From an uncultured bacterium (GTDB lineage: Bacteria > Verrucomicrobiota > Kiritimatiellia > PWTM01), in contig CALLFZ010000038.1 of the NCBI GenBank assembly GCA_938010045.1, positions 27,800 through 91,799 of the forward strand: a stretch of 64,000 nt of DNA, written 5' to 3'. Positions within the stretch are counted from its first letter, which is position 1; every line of letters begins with the position of its first letter. Made by a program: the position numbers and the translations under genes. Under the pieces are notes generated by a model. The model was not told where the DNA came from. It saw only the letters and a program-made list of their open reading frames with translations, and made no database searches. Shown here one piece after another: positions 34,699 through 43,265 of the stretch.

Positions 34699-37395
34699 CT
34701 ACCGAGCCGAGAATTGGATCCGGTGGCGGCCGGGCGCGAGCGCTCGAAGCTCGGTCCGCCCGTCTGCTCGCCTGCGGAGTTCCAAGTCCGAGCCGTCCGG
34801 GCCCTGCGCTTTGAGGACCGGCGCCGGCGCGCGGAGCAGCACTCGCAGCGGGTGCCTGAACTCCATCTCAGCTTCTTCCGGCCGCCCTTCGCGCCACTTC
34901 ATCGCGATCGTGCCGCCGCCGCGCAGCCGCAGGCCCCTCAGCTCACCTTCGCACCACGCGGAAGGCAACGCCGGCAACAGATCCCATTCGGCGGTTTCGT
35001 ACTCCTCCGCGACGGGCCATCGGGATTGAACCAACATTTCGCAGATGGCCGCGGTGATGCCGTAATTGCCGTCGAGCTGCATCGGGGGATGGTTGCCGAG
35101 TAGGTTCGGCAGCGTGTTGTGGGTGAGCAGATTTCGGATCATTTCGTAGGCGCGCTCGCCTTCGCGCAGCCGTGCCCAGAGCGCGCAACGCCACGCCCAG
35201 ACCCACTCGCGCCGGCTGTCGCCGGTGGTGCCACGCGCCTCGAGCGAGACTCTTGCCGCGCGTGCCCACTCCGGAGTGGCCTCAGGGGATATCCACGAGC
35301 CGGGATACAGCGCGAACAGATGCGAGGTGTGCCGGTGACGGTCGTTCGGATCGTCGCGGTCCACCCGCCACTCCTGGAGCTGTCCCCATCGGCCAACCTT
35401 CGGCCGGTCAAGTCGGTCGCGGGTCTCGCGTAGGCGCGCGCGAACCGCGGGGTCCTCGCCGAGCAGCGCGCTCATGTGAAGCGCCGCGGTGAACAATTCC
35501 CAGACGATTTGCTGGTCGTGCGCGACGCCGTCTTCGACCGGCCCGTGCTCCGGCGACCAGCCGTCGGGCACCACGAGCGTGCCATCGGGCAGCGCCTTGA
35601 GCCGGTCGAACCAAAACTCGCACACCTCGCGCGCCATGGGCCAGGCAACCTCGCGCAGGAAGTTGGTGTCCAACCCAAACGCGAAGTGCTCCCAGAAATG
35701 CAGCGCGTACCAAGCGCTCGACGGGACATTCCACTTCCACCCGTGTCCGCCGAAGATGTTGTGCGAGGTGCGGGCGGTCCAGCCGCGGACCTCGCCGAAC
35801 GCCGCCCGGGTCGCCGCGCGGCTCGGTTCCCGCATCGCCATGACCAGGTCGAAGAATGGCCCCGCGCACTCCGCGAGCGCGGCGACCTCAGCCGGCCAAT
35901 AGTTCATTTGCACGTTGATGTTCGAGTGGTAGTCAGAGTGCCACGGCGGGTTATTGCTATCGTTCCAGAGCCCTTGCAGGTTGGCCGGCAAGCCGGGCCG
36001 GCGCGATGAGGCGGCCAGCAGATAGCGGCCGTAGTGGAACAGGATCTGCTCAAGCTCGGGATCCGGTGCGCCGGCGCGGTACCGCTCGAGCCGCCGATCG
36101 GTCGGCCACGCCCGCACCTCGGGTGCCGATGGACCCCACGAGACCGCCACGCGGTCGAACAGCCAGCGATGGTCTTCGACATGCCGTCGCCGCAGTTCGG
36201 CCCACGGGCGGGCGGCGGCGGCCTCGATCTGCGCGGCCAGCCGCGGCCCCGGCGCATCGCCGCGCCAACGGCGGACCGGATCCATGGCATAGTCGGTGCC
36301 CGCGGCCAGCAGCAACATCACCTCGTCCGCCCCCTCCAGCCGCAGCGCATCGCCGGCAACCTCGAGGCGGCCGCCCACGGCCCGAACGCGCAACCGCGCT
36401 TCGTACCGCAGGTTGTTCGGCAGCGCACCGGCGAACGAAAGCTCCGCGACCCCGTTGCCAATCCGCCGTGCCGCCGTCGCCTCGCCGTGCGCGCCGCGCA
36501 ATCGAATGAGGCCCGACACCGCGCCGCGACGATCCGCAGTCCAACGCCATGCGATCACCTGATCGGGATGGCTCGCGAACGCCTCGCGCCGGTGCCGGAC
36601 GCCGTCCAACTCAAACTCGCTCTCGTGCACGCCGTCCTCCAACCGCAGCCGCCGCACGAGCGCCGTCTCGCTCGTCGGCTCCTCCGGCAGCAGCCGCAGC
36701 TCGGCCATCTGCAGGCGCGCCTCACCCGGTGGCGGCTCGAACACGATCCGGTAGTGCGGCCAGACCGCCGGCGTGGCCAGCGGATAGTCCCGCGTCTCGT
36801 TCCGGCGCGCGAACGGCACCGCATTCGTCTGCCGCGCGACGAGGATCCACTCCACCCCGTCCCGCGAGCCTTCCAGCGACCAGATGCGGGGATCCCGCGC
36901 AGGTACGTCGTTGGCGCTCGTGATCGAAACCGCCGTCACCGTGCGCGCAACCGGCAGCTCGACTTGCCACACCACCGCGCGGCCGCCGTGCTCAACGCAC
37001 CACTTCGTCGCCGGGTTCCCATCGCTTGCCGCCGCGATGTCCTCGTGCGCGAAGTAGGGACGATGACCGCTCGGACACTTCGGGGGCGGCAGGACGTGTC
37101 CCTCGAGCTCGATCCATACCTCGCCGAAGTTCTGGTAGGCGCCCATCGTCTCGTAGTTGCCCGAGGGATTTTCGTCGCCCGTCCAGAGGCTATCCTCGTT
37201 GAACTGGATGCGTTCGCGCGCGGCGGCGCCGAAGAGCATCGCGCCCAACCGGCCGTTGCCGATGGGCAGCGCCTCCGAGGCCCACGTCCGCGCGGGCCGG
37301 TCGTACCAGAGCGCCAGGTCGCCGGCAGGGCTGAGCGCGCCGGCCGCAAGCGCGGCCCCCACCAGTACGAAGATGTACACAGGGGCGGTTTTCAT
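34699..37395 (-). CDS. Secreted GH95 alpha-L-fucosidase with inserted discoidin-like domain
   Basis: 898 residues from ATG 37395 with a clear signal peptide. GH95 enzymes invert alpha-1,2-fucosyl (or galactosyl) linkages. The N-terminal beta domain has L-W-Y-D-R-P-A and L-P-I-G-N-G-R-L-G-A-M. An F5/8 type C-like domain is inserted at about residues 120-230 (S-D-G-N-P-A-T-K-W, W-Q-V-E-L, I-W-S-L-E-G-S-R-D-G). The (alpha/alpha)6 barrel holds L-P-A-N-L-Q-G-L-W-N, S-D-Y-H-S-N-I-N-V-Q-M-N-Y-W with the Asn pair, a Glu in P-D-G-W-S-P-E-H-G and the Asp in Q-L-D-G-N-Y-G. These match the catalytic residues known for the family. Palindrome locus B lies directly upstream of its promoter. Confidence 0.95.
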   Translation of the reverse strand: MKTAPVYIFVLVGAALAAGALSPAGDLALWYDRPARTWASEALPIGNGRLGAMLFGAAARERIQFNEDSLWTGDENPSGNYETMGAYQNFGEVWIELEGHVLPPPKCPSGHRPYFAHEDIAAASDGNPATKWCVEHGGRAVVWQVELPVARTVTAVSITSANDVPARDPRIWSLEGSRDGVEWILVARQTNAVPFARRNETRDYPLATPAVWPHYRIVFEPPPGEARLQMAELRLLPEEPTSETALVRRLRLEDGVHESEFELDGVRHRREAFASHPDQVIAWRWTADRRGAVSGLIRLRGAHGEATAARRIGNGVAELSFAGALPNNLRYEARLRVRAVGGRLEVAGDALRLEGADEVMLLLAAGTDYAMDPVRRWRGDAPGPRLAAQIEAAAARPWAELRRRHVEDHRWLFDRVAVSWGPSAPEVRAWPTDRRLERYRAGAPDPELEQILFHYGRYLLAASSRRPGLPANLQGLWNDSNNPPWHSDYHSNINVQMNYWPAEVAALAECAGPFFDLVMAMREPSRAATRAAFGEVRGWTARTSHNIFGGHGWKWNVPSSAWYALHFWEHFAFGLDTNFLREVAWPMAREVCEFWFDRLKALPDGTLVVPDGWSPEHGPVEDGVAHDQQIVWELFTAALHMSALLGEDPAVRARLRETRDRLDRPKVGRWGQLQEWRVDRDDPNDRHRHTSHLFALYPGSWISPEATPEWARAARVSLEARGTTGDSRREWVWAWRCALWARLREGERAYEMIRNLLTHNTLPNLLGNHPPMQLDGNYGITAAICEMLVQSRWPVAEEYETAEWDLLPALPSAWCEGELRGLRLRGGGTIAMKWREGRPEEAEMEFRHPLRVLLRAPAPVLKAQGPDGSDLELRRRADGRTELRALAPGRHRIQFSAR

Positions 37396-37404
37396 ATGCC
37401 CGCA

Positions 37405-37433
37405 ACGATCGCCCGGCCATTCTGCTACGTCAA
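37405..37433 (-). promoter_or_regulatory. Candidate promoter of the GH95 gene
   Basis: Minus strand TTGACG (37433-37428), a 17-bp spacer and GATCGT (37410-37405), ending 9 nt before ATG 37395. No ribosome site is visible between. Paired palindromes lie 16 and 48 bases upstream of the -35 box. Confidence 0.45.
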
Positions 37434-37448
37434 ATCTCTTGAACCGTG

Positions 37449-37493
37449 TCCAACGGTTGGACCGTCTGTTCCGCCGGCGTTCCAAAGCTTGGA
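37449..37493. repeat. Paired palindrome locus B (TCCAACGGTTGGA and TCCAAAGCTTGGA, 32 bp apart)
   Basis: Site 1 at 37449-37461 has perfect arms around a central G. Site 2 at 37481-37493 has one arm mismatch. The start-to-start distance is 32 bp, the same as at 9477/9509 and 53151/53183. Here the pair sits just upstream of the predicted GH95 promoter, a position that would suit a regulator. Confidence 0.85.
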
Positions 37494-37729
37494 CACGCCA
37501 CGCTTCAGACGACGGGCCGATCGCGATCGGGAACTTCTACATCCGCGGCTTAGCACAACCGACCGTGCCGTCGCTGTGCGCCTCGCATGAAACTCCGCTT
37601 TCGCAACGCAGGTCCATCCATGCTCAGCACCGATTCGAACCGCGCCGACGCATCCTTTTCGAACCTCGCGGGTCCACGGGCCTTGTCGCGCAGCACAATC
37701 ATCGGGGGGCGCATCTCCGAGTCTGTGCC

Positions 37730-38560
37730 GTGAGGCTGCCCATGGGCAAAAAGGAGTTCGCCGTTTTGGGCTCGTGGAACGAGGGCAAGAAGTCGACCGG
37801 AGCCGGGGGTGGTCCAGACCTGGCCGCGCCGTTGGAGGCGGTTCTGGAGCTGGCTGCACCGGGACTCCATAGCGCCACTGCCGATGGGGATGGTCCGCTC
37901 GGCTAGATCCTCGTAATGGATGTGCTCCGTGTGCTCGAGGAAGTAGTTGGCCGTCTTCTCGATGATCTCGGCGGCGTGAAGGTGTTCGGGTGGCGTCTGG
38001 GTCATCCGTTCCTCCAAGGCGTCGACGACGCGCTTCTCTTTTTCATGGTGGAGCTGGTGCAGGAGCTTGTGAGTCCTCTGTGGCTGGCCTCTGGTGAGTC
38101 TTGCCCGAGGAGCTCGTGAGCCAAAGCCCAGAGATGGTCGCTGGCGGGATCGAAGTCCAGAGCCCCTTGGATGACTTGCGCCCAAACGGTCCTCGAAAAT
38201 CGCCCAAAAATTCACGGCCCCATCGGGGCCCCATCTTGGAGGACGTCGACCTTCTGTGCCTTGGCCATGCCCATGCGCAGGATTTCGCGATAGACCGCTT
38301 CACCGAAGTCGGTCGGCTCGGTGTTGGCGAGCACGGCCAGGACTTGCTTGTGAATCTGAAAACGGCGTGCCCCCTCGGTCTGACCGCGATCCTCGAGGCG
38401 AAAGACCACTACGGACTTGATCTCGTGCCATCGGACACGGTCGGCCTTCTTCTCCGGTGGCTTGTCCCCTCATTGCTCGGCTTGGTGTGGAGCCAACCAG
38501 CCATCATGATCATCAGCGTAAACGGGCTGGAAAGAGCAGGCCGACGGTCGGCCAAGGGGG
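37730..38560 (-). pseudogene. Decayed ISKra4-like transposase
   Basis: Three frames must be joined to read it. The first piece has W-L-A-P-H-Q-A-E-Q, then a TGA where a Trp is expected, then G-D-K-P-P-E-K-K-A-D-R-V-R-W-H-E-I-K. The same frame runs on through V-V-F-R-L-E-D-R-G and Y-R-E-I-L-R-M-G-M-A-K-A-Q-K-V-D-V-L-Q-D-G-A. After a frame shift comes G-A-L-D-F-D-P-A-S-D-H-L-W-A-L-A-H-E-L-L-G. The last piece holds the family end, A-E-R-T-I-P-I-G-S-G-A-M-E-S-R and R-R-G-Q-V-W-T-T-P-G. It cannot make an active transposase. I could not find terminal inverted repeats. Confidence 0.7.
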
Positions 38561-39285
38561 TATCGATGGCTTGCGGCAGTCAGGGGGCAGACACTACCGG
38601 CCGCCGCCGGGTTGCGGGCCATCGGCCTGTGCAGAGAGCCCTGACGGTTCTCCGGCGTCTGCGGACGGCACAGACGATGCGCCGCCATGGCGGCCACTTC
38701 CGCCAGACCGCAGCGGCCAGGAGCCACTGGCGAGCGGCGGTGAATACACCCGACCACGTCGAGGAAAGAGAATCCGTGAAAACGCCCGATACGATTCTCT
38801 GTCTGCCTGCCATCCGTACCTACTTCAGCCCTGGCGCAGGCCACTCGAGCCGCGCTTCGAGCGGGCGCCAGCAATCCGCCCATGCAGCGAAACCGAAATG
38901 GCGGCGGCAAACCCGGCCGCAAGGTACTGCTGGGCGTGTAGTCGCCGTCTCGATCGAATCGAGACAGGTGCTTGACCGGTGGCGAACTGAATGCACAATA
39001 GAGAATTACACAATCAAGCAGAGCGTTTCAGGCGGCTCGGTCGCAAAGCCGAAGGAAGAGTCCGCCGAGGGGGCGGGGATCTGCCCCTCCTTGCCGCGGC
39101 CGGCGGAAACAGAGTGGGTCCAGCATGAAAGAAGTCCAGGCGTTTTCATTGAGTGGCGGCCGGCGCGGACCTCAGCGTCGGAGTGGCCGGAATCGCGGCG
39201 TCATGTTCCTTTCGAACGGATCGCAATTCAGAACGGCACCATCGTATCGAGAGGGCCGCCCCGGCCACAAAACAGGAGTCGGACC
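38561..39285. other. Intergenic stretch upstream of the triple hydrolase gene, probably transposon debris
   Basis: About 725 bases with no intact gene. A forward frame is open from before 38561 into the hydrolase gene, but its translation is low-complexity and has no ribosome site. A minus-strand frame (38922-38561) leads into the transposase remnant and may be its 5' part. The codon pattern is unlike the neighbours. Confidence 0.4.
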
Positions 39286-42200
39286 ATGAAGCGCGTTTGG
39301 ACGTCATCGTTCTCGGCACTCTATGCCGTATGCGCCTCCCTCTCCGCAGGTCAGGCGGACTGGGCTTACAAAGCCGCCGAGGGGCCCAACCCCGTCAGGG
39401 CGGCCGAGGTCGTGCTGCACGATTCGAAGAGGGGCAAGGATGTCCAGCTCCGCGTCACCTGGCCCGACGCCGACGGTTCGTTCCCCGTCCTCGTCTGGTC
39501 TCACGGAGCCACCGGCACCAAGGACATGTACCAGCCTCTGGTGCGGCACTGGGCTTCGCATGGGTACGTCTGTCTCCAGGCCGATCATTCCGACTCTCGC
39601 GCGCTCACGGGGCGCTCGGGGGCGGGGCCTGCCACCTTCGCTGACTGGGAGAGTCGGCCCAAGGACGTCGTCTTCATTCTGGACGCACTGGACGAAATCG
39701 AGGCGAAGGTCCCCGCCCTGAAGGGAAAGATGAATCGCCAGGCGATCGGGGTGGGCGGCCATTCGTTCGGTGCCCACACGGCCCAGCTCGTGGCCGGTGC
39801 CACCACCGTGGGACCGGACGGACAGAGGAGAAGCCACGCGGACGGGCGCCCCCGCGCCTTCGTGCTCCTGTCGCCGCAGGGGATCGGTCCCCAGTCCGGC
39901 GGCCTCGACGAGAAATCCTGGGGCGGAGTCACGCGCCCTTTCATCGTGATCACAGGCACGAAGGACATCGGTAGGACGGGTGACGACTGGCGATGGCGTC
40001 TCGATCCATGGAAATACGCGCCGCGGAAGGACAAGTTCCTCTTGGTGATCGAAGGAGCGTGGCACGGCTTCGGCGGCATTGCGGGCGACGCGGCCTTCCG
40101 CGGCGCCGGCCCGGAGAACCCGGCCCATGTCCTATACGTCAAGAGTGCCTCGACGGCCTTTTGGGACGCCTTTCTCAAGGGGGACAGCCAGGCTGCCGCC
40201 TTCCTCCGCTCAGGGACGATGACGGAGAAGAGTCGAGGCGAGGCGAGGCTCTCTTACGGGGAAGACACACCGGCGCAGGGATCGGAGGTCGGCAGCGTTC
40301 GGGGGATGTATGAGGCGATCTTTGTGGACGCCCTCTGGCACGACTCAAACCGCGACCGGGACGTGCCCGTGCGCATTTTCGCGCCCAAGGAAGCGGAGGG
40401 CCGTCTCCCCGTCCTGATCTTCTCCCACGGCGGCGGCGAGTCGCGCGACGCCTACACCTACCTCGGCGAACACCTCGCGCGCCGGGGCTACCTCGTGGTC
40501 TTCATGACCCACAAGGGCAGCGACCGCGACATCGTCGAGAAGGAAGGCTTGCGAGGCCTGGCCGGTCTCGACGATTCGCGACCGGCTGACGTCCGCTTCG
40601 TCCTCGACCGATTGTTGTCCGAAGACCCTGGCTCGACACTGCTGAAAGGGCGTGTCGATTCAGGGGCCCTCGCGGTAGGAGGTCATTGCGCCGGCGCGAC
40701 GACCGCAATCACCCTCGTCGGCGGTACGATTCATCTTCTCGGTCAAAATGGGGTTTCCTTCACGGACCCGCGGGTGAGGGTGTGCGTCCTGCTGGGCCCC
40801 CAGCCAGCCGCCGGAGAGGTGATGGCGAGGGTGCTCCACCAGGCCTCCTGGTCCACCGTGAAGGTTCCGACCCTCGTCGTGACGGGCACCGACGACTTCA
40901 ACTGGATCCCCGCGGTCCGCACAAATCCGAAGATGCTCCGCATGGCCTACGACGGCCTGCCCCCCGGGGACAACTACCTCGTCGAGATCGCCAGCGCCGA
41001 GCACAACGCCTTTACCGACTCGGTTCCCTACTATCCGGCCCGCAGACGCGACCCGAGGCATCACGGCTGGATTTGCCGCGCTGTAGCGGACTTTCTCGAT
41101 GCGCACCTCAGGGGAGACCGGGTTGCTCGATCGCGTCTGCTGGACAAGGAACTGGAACGACAGACCAACGGGGAGTGCCGCCAGGAGTCCAAAGCGGGGA
41201 AACCGCCGGAGGAAACCGGTTCCCGGCTCATAGGCCTCGGCGCCACGGAGTTTCGGCCTTTGGGCGCGGCCGATGCCAGGGTCCAGGTCGAACGGATGTT
41301 TCGGATCTTCGACCGAGACCGGGACGGAGCGTTGGCAAAGGAAGAGGCGCCCGAGCGGCTCCAGCGTGGGTTCGAGGTCATCGACGCGGACCGAAACGGG
41401 AAGATCTCCATGGCGGAAATGACGAAGGCGCTGGAAAGAGTCCGGCCTCCGCCGGGAGACCATGGGGGCAAGGTTTTCCCCGGAGAGGGGCTGGGGCTGG
41501 CCGATGCCGTAGTCCTTCGCGACGCCCGTCGCAACGCGGACCTTCGCGTGCGCGTAATCTGGCCGGAAAAAGACGGCCCGTTTCCCGTCATCGTCTTCTC
41601 CCATTGCGTCAACGGCGCACGGTCCGACTACCGGCCTCTGGTCGAGCATTGGGCGAAACACGGCTACGTCGTGATCCAGCCCGACCACTCCGATTCGCGC
41701 GAACGGGGCGGAGGCGGGAGCGGCTTAGATTGGGCCGGCCGGGCGCGCGACCTGTCGTTCGTCATTGATTCGCTTGTGGAGATCGAGAAGAAAGTGCCGG
41801 TCATTCGGGGGAAGATGGATGCCGGCCGGGTCGGCGCGGGCGGACACCTCATCGGAGCCTACGCGGCGTGCACGCTCGCGGGCCAGAAGAACTTCAATTC
41901 CGGCGCCCCGAGGGATCTGAACGACGACCGCGTCAAGGCGGTGCTTTTGCTTTCCCCCCAGGGCTGCGGCCAAGGATTGACTCAGGATTCCTGGAAGGAG
42001 GTCCGGATCCCCCTGATGGTCGTGAGCGGCTCGAAGATTCCAAGCCTCCGGACCGGTAACCCCGCCGAGTGGCGCAAGGAACCCTTCGCCTTTAGCCCGC
42101 CCGGCGGCAAGCACCTCGTCTGGATCGAGGGCCTCGACGGGAAGTACGCGGGCCTCATCAACGGCGAGGGAGCCGATGAGAAGATGGCCGACTGGATCAA

Positions 42201-42330
42201 AAGGGCCACGCTGGCTTTCTGGGACGCATACCTCAAGGGCGACGTTGTTCAGAAGGAATATCTTCAATCGGCTGCTATGCAAGGGGAATCTGGGGGCAAG
42301 GTGACGATCACCTCGAAGCCAGAGAAGTAA
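39286..42330 (+). CDS. Secreted protein with three tandem alpha/beta hydrolase domains and an EF-hand pair
   Basis: 1014 residues from ATG 39286, with AGGAG 7 nt upstream and a signal peptide ending near A-G-Q-A. Three domains of the dienelactone hydrolase/PAF-acetylhydrolase type each begin with a strand-oxyanion pair: V-L-V-W-S-H-G, V-L-I-F-S-H-G and V-I-V-F-S-H-C. The nucleophile elbows are G-H-S-F-G (Ser160), G-H-C-A-G (Cys468) and G-H-L-I-G (Leu855), so only the first has the normal serine. Domain 1 spans about 35-325, domain 2 about 335-610 and domain 3 about 745-1005. Between domains 2 and 3 lie two EF-hand loops, D-R-D-R-D-G-A-L-A-K-E-E (676-687) and D-A-D-R-N-G-K-I-S-M-A-E (700-711). 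EF-hand fusions are common in planctomycetes. The neighbouring transposon debris suggests acquisition. The substrate is unknown. Confidence 0.86.
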   Translation: MKRVWTSSFSALYAVCASLSAGQADWAYKAAEGPNPVRAAEVVLHDSKRGKDVQLRVTWPDADGSFPVLVWSHGATGTKDMYQPLVRHWASHGYVCLQADHSDSRALTGRSGAGPATFADWESRPKDVVFILDALDEIEAKVPALKGKMNRQAIGVGGHSFGAHTAQLVAGATTVGPDGQRRSHADGRPRAFVLLSPQGIGPQSGGLDEKSWGGVTRPFIVITGTKDIGRTGDDWRWRLDPWKYAPRKDKFLLVIEGAWHGFGGIAGDAAFRGAGPENPAHVLYVKSASTAFWDAFLKGDSQAAAFLRSGTMTEKSRGEARLSYGEDTPAQGSEVGSVRGMYEAIFVDALWHDSNRDRDVPVRIFAPKEAEGRLPVLIFSHGGGESRDAYTYLGEHLARRGYLVVFMTHKGSDRDIVEKEGLRGLAGLDDSRPADVRFVLDRLLSEDPGSTLLKGRVDSGALAVGGHCAGATTAITLVGGTIHLLGQNGVSFTDPRVRVCVLLGPQPAAGEVMARVLHQASWSTVKVPTLVVTGTDDFNWIPAVRTNPKMLRMAYDGLPPGDNYLVEIASAEHNAFTDSVPYYPARRRDPRHHGWICRAVADFLDAHLRGDRVARSRLLDKELERQTNGECRQESKAGKPPEETGSRLIGLGATEFRPLGAADARVQVERMFRIFDRDRDGALAKEEAPERLQRGFEVIDADRNGKISMAEMTKALERVRPPPGDHGGKVFPGEGLGLADAVVLRDARRNADLRVRVIWPEKDGPFPVIVFSHCVNGARSDYRPLVEHWAKHGYVVIQPDHSDSRERGGGGSGLDWAGRARDLSFVIDSLVEIEKKVPVIRGKMDAGRVGAGGHLIGAYAACTLAGQKNFNSGAPRDLNDDRVKAVLLLSPQGCGQGLTQDSWKEVRIPLMVVSGSKIPSLRTGNPAEWRKEPFAFSPPGGKHLVWIEGLDGKYAGLINGEGADEKMADWIKRATLAFWDAYLKGDVVQKEYLQSAAMQGESGGKVTITSKPEK

Positions 42331-42441
42331 AAGCCTCAGCGCTCGTCGTTGGGCCCCCCAGCCCGTACGGCTCAAACAAACCGAACGCAACGGCGTCAGA
42401 ATAGGTAGCCGACAGAATCGAATAGCCGAATAGGCGAATAG

Positions 42442-43098
42442 GTGCCTGTCCCCGAATAGGGCGAATAGGTGCCGGCGAATAGGTGCCTGTCCCCGAATAG
42501 GTGTCTGTCCCCGGGGCCCACAACACCGGCCGCCGCTGTAGCTCCGGCGCTCTGCCGCCGGAGTACCGCGAAAGTGCCCGCGAAAGTGCCTGTCCCCCGT
42601 GTTCGGTCATGGGGACAGGTCATGGGGACAGGCACCTCGCTGGACCTGCGATCGCTGCGCCGTAGGCTCGGGGTGGAAGCCGGCCCTCCAACGGCCGCTG
42701 TAGTTCCGCCGGTCCTCCGGCGGAAGATCTGGGCGAGAAAGCTCCGGCGGCAGAGCGCCGGAGCTACAGCACAGCGCCGCGCCAGCTGCAAGGCTGGGGG
42801 CCGGTGGGGACAGGCACCTCTCTTGCAGTCAGTCATGGGGACAGGCACATGCGCGGGGGCTGAAGTGAAGGGCTGATGGGGACAGGCACGAACTGTCGGC
42901 CGAGCTCTCTGGAGCTCTCTGGGGACAGGCACAACACTGGGCACGGGGTTGGTGGTGGTGGGGACAGGCACTTCGTCCCCGGGGTTGGTGGGGACAGGCA
43001 CTTCGTCCCCTCGTCGGCTCCGGCCCTTCGTCGACTTGCTGGGGACAGGCACGTCGCCGGGCTGGTAGGGGGCTGGTGGAACTGAAGGGGACAGGCAC
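42442..43098. repeat. Dispersed array of the GGGGACAGGCAC 12-mer and CTCCGGCG hairpins (42.4-43.1 kb)
   Basis: Twelve exact copies: reverse at 42442, 42483 and 42586; forward at 42624, 42806, 42837, 42878, 42921, 42960, 42990, 43041 and 43087. Variants are at 42501 (reverse) and 42611. Spacing is irregular (13-182 bases). Orientation flips once, from reverse to forward, between 42597 and 42611. Three strong hairpins are embedded: 42541-42563 (CTCCGGCG/CGCCGGAG), 42704-42725 (TTCCGCCGG, four-base loop, CCGGCGGAA) and 42741-42764, an inverted copy of the first. Short CGAATAGG repeats surround the first copies. No gene is present. Confidence 0.88.
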
Positions 43099-43265
43099 AA
43101 CACCGGGCACAACACCGGCCGCCCAACACCGGCCTTGCCGGATCAAACGGCAGTCGCGACGGCAAGAGAGGAATGCCGAAATAGACGTTATATCAACCCA
43201 GAGGCTGGACAGTCATTGGCGGAGAACAGGCAGATACCAGTCGGAGGATAACCACGGGCCCCAAA

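Noticed and set aside
38101..39285. N-terminal extension of the triple hydrolase to 1409 residues
   Set aside because: The extra 395 codons cross transposon debris. ATG 39286 has AGGAG at 7 nt and opens a signal peptide.
42442..43098. CRISPR array
   Set aside because: The repeat is only 12 bases, gaps range from 13 to 182 bases, orientation changes, hairpins are present and no cas gene is in the window.
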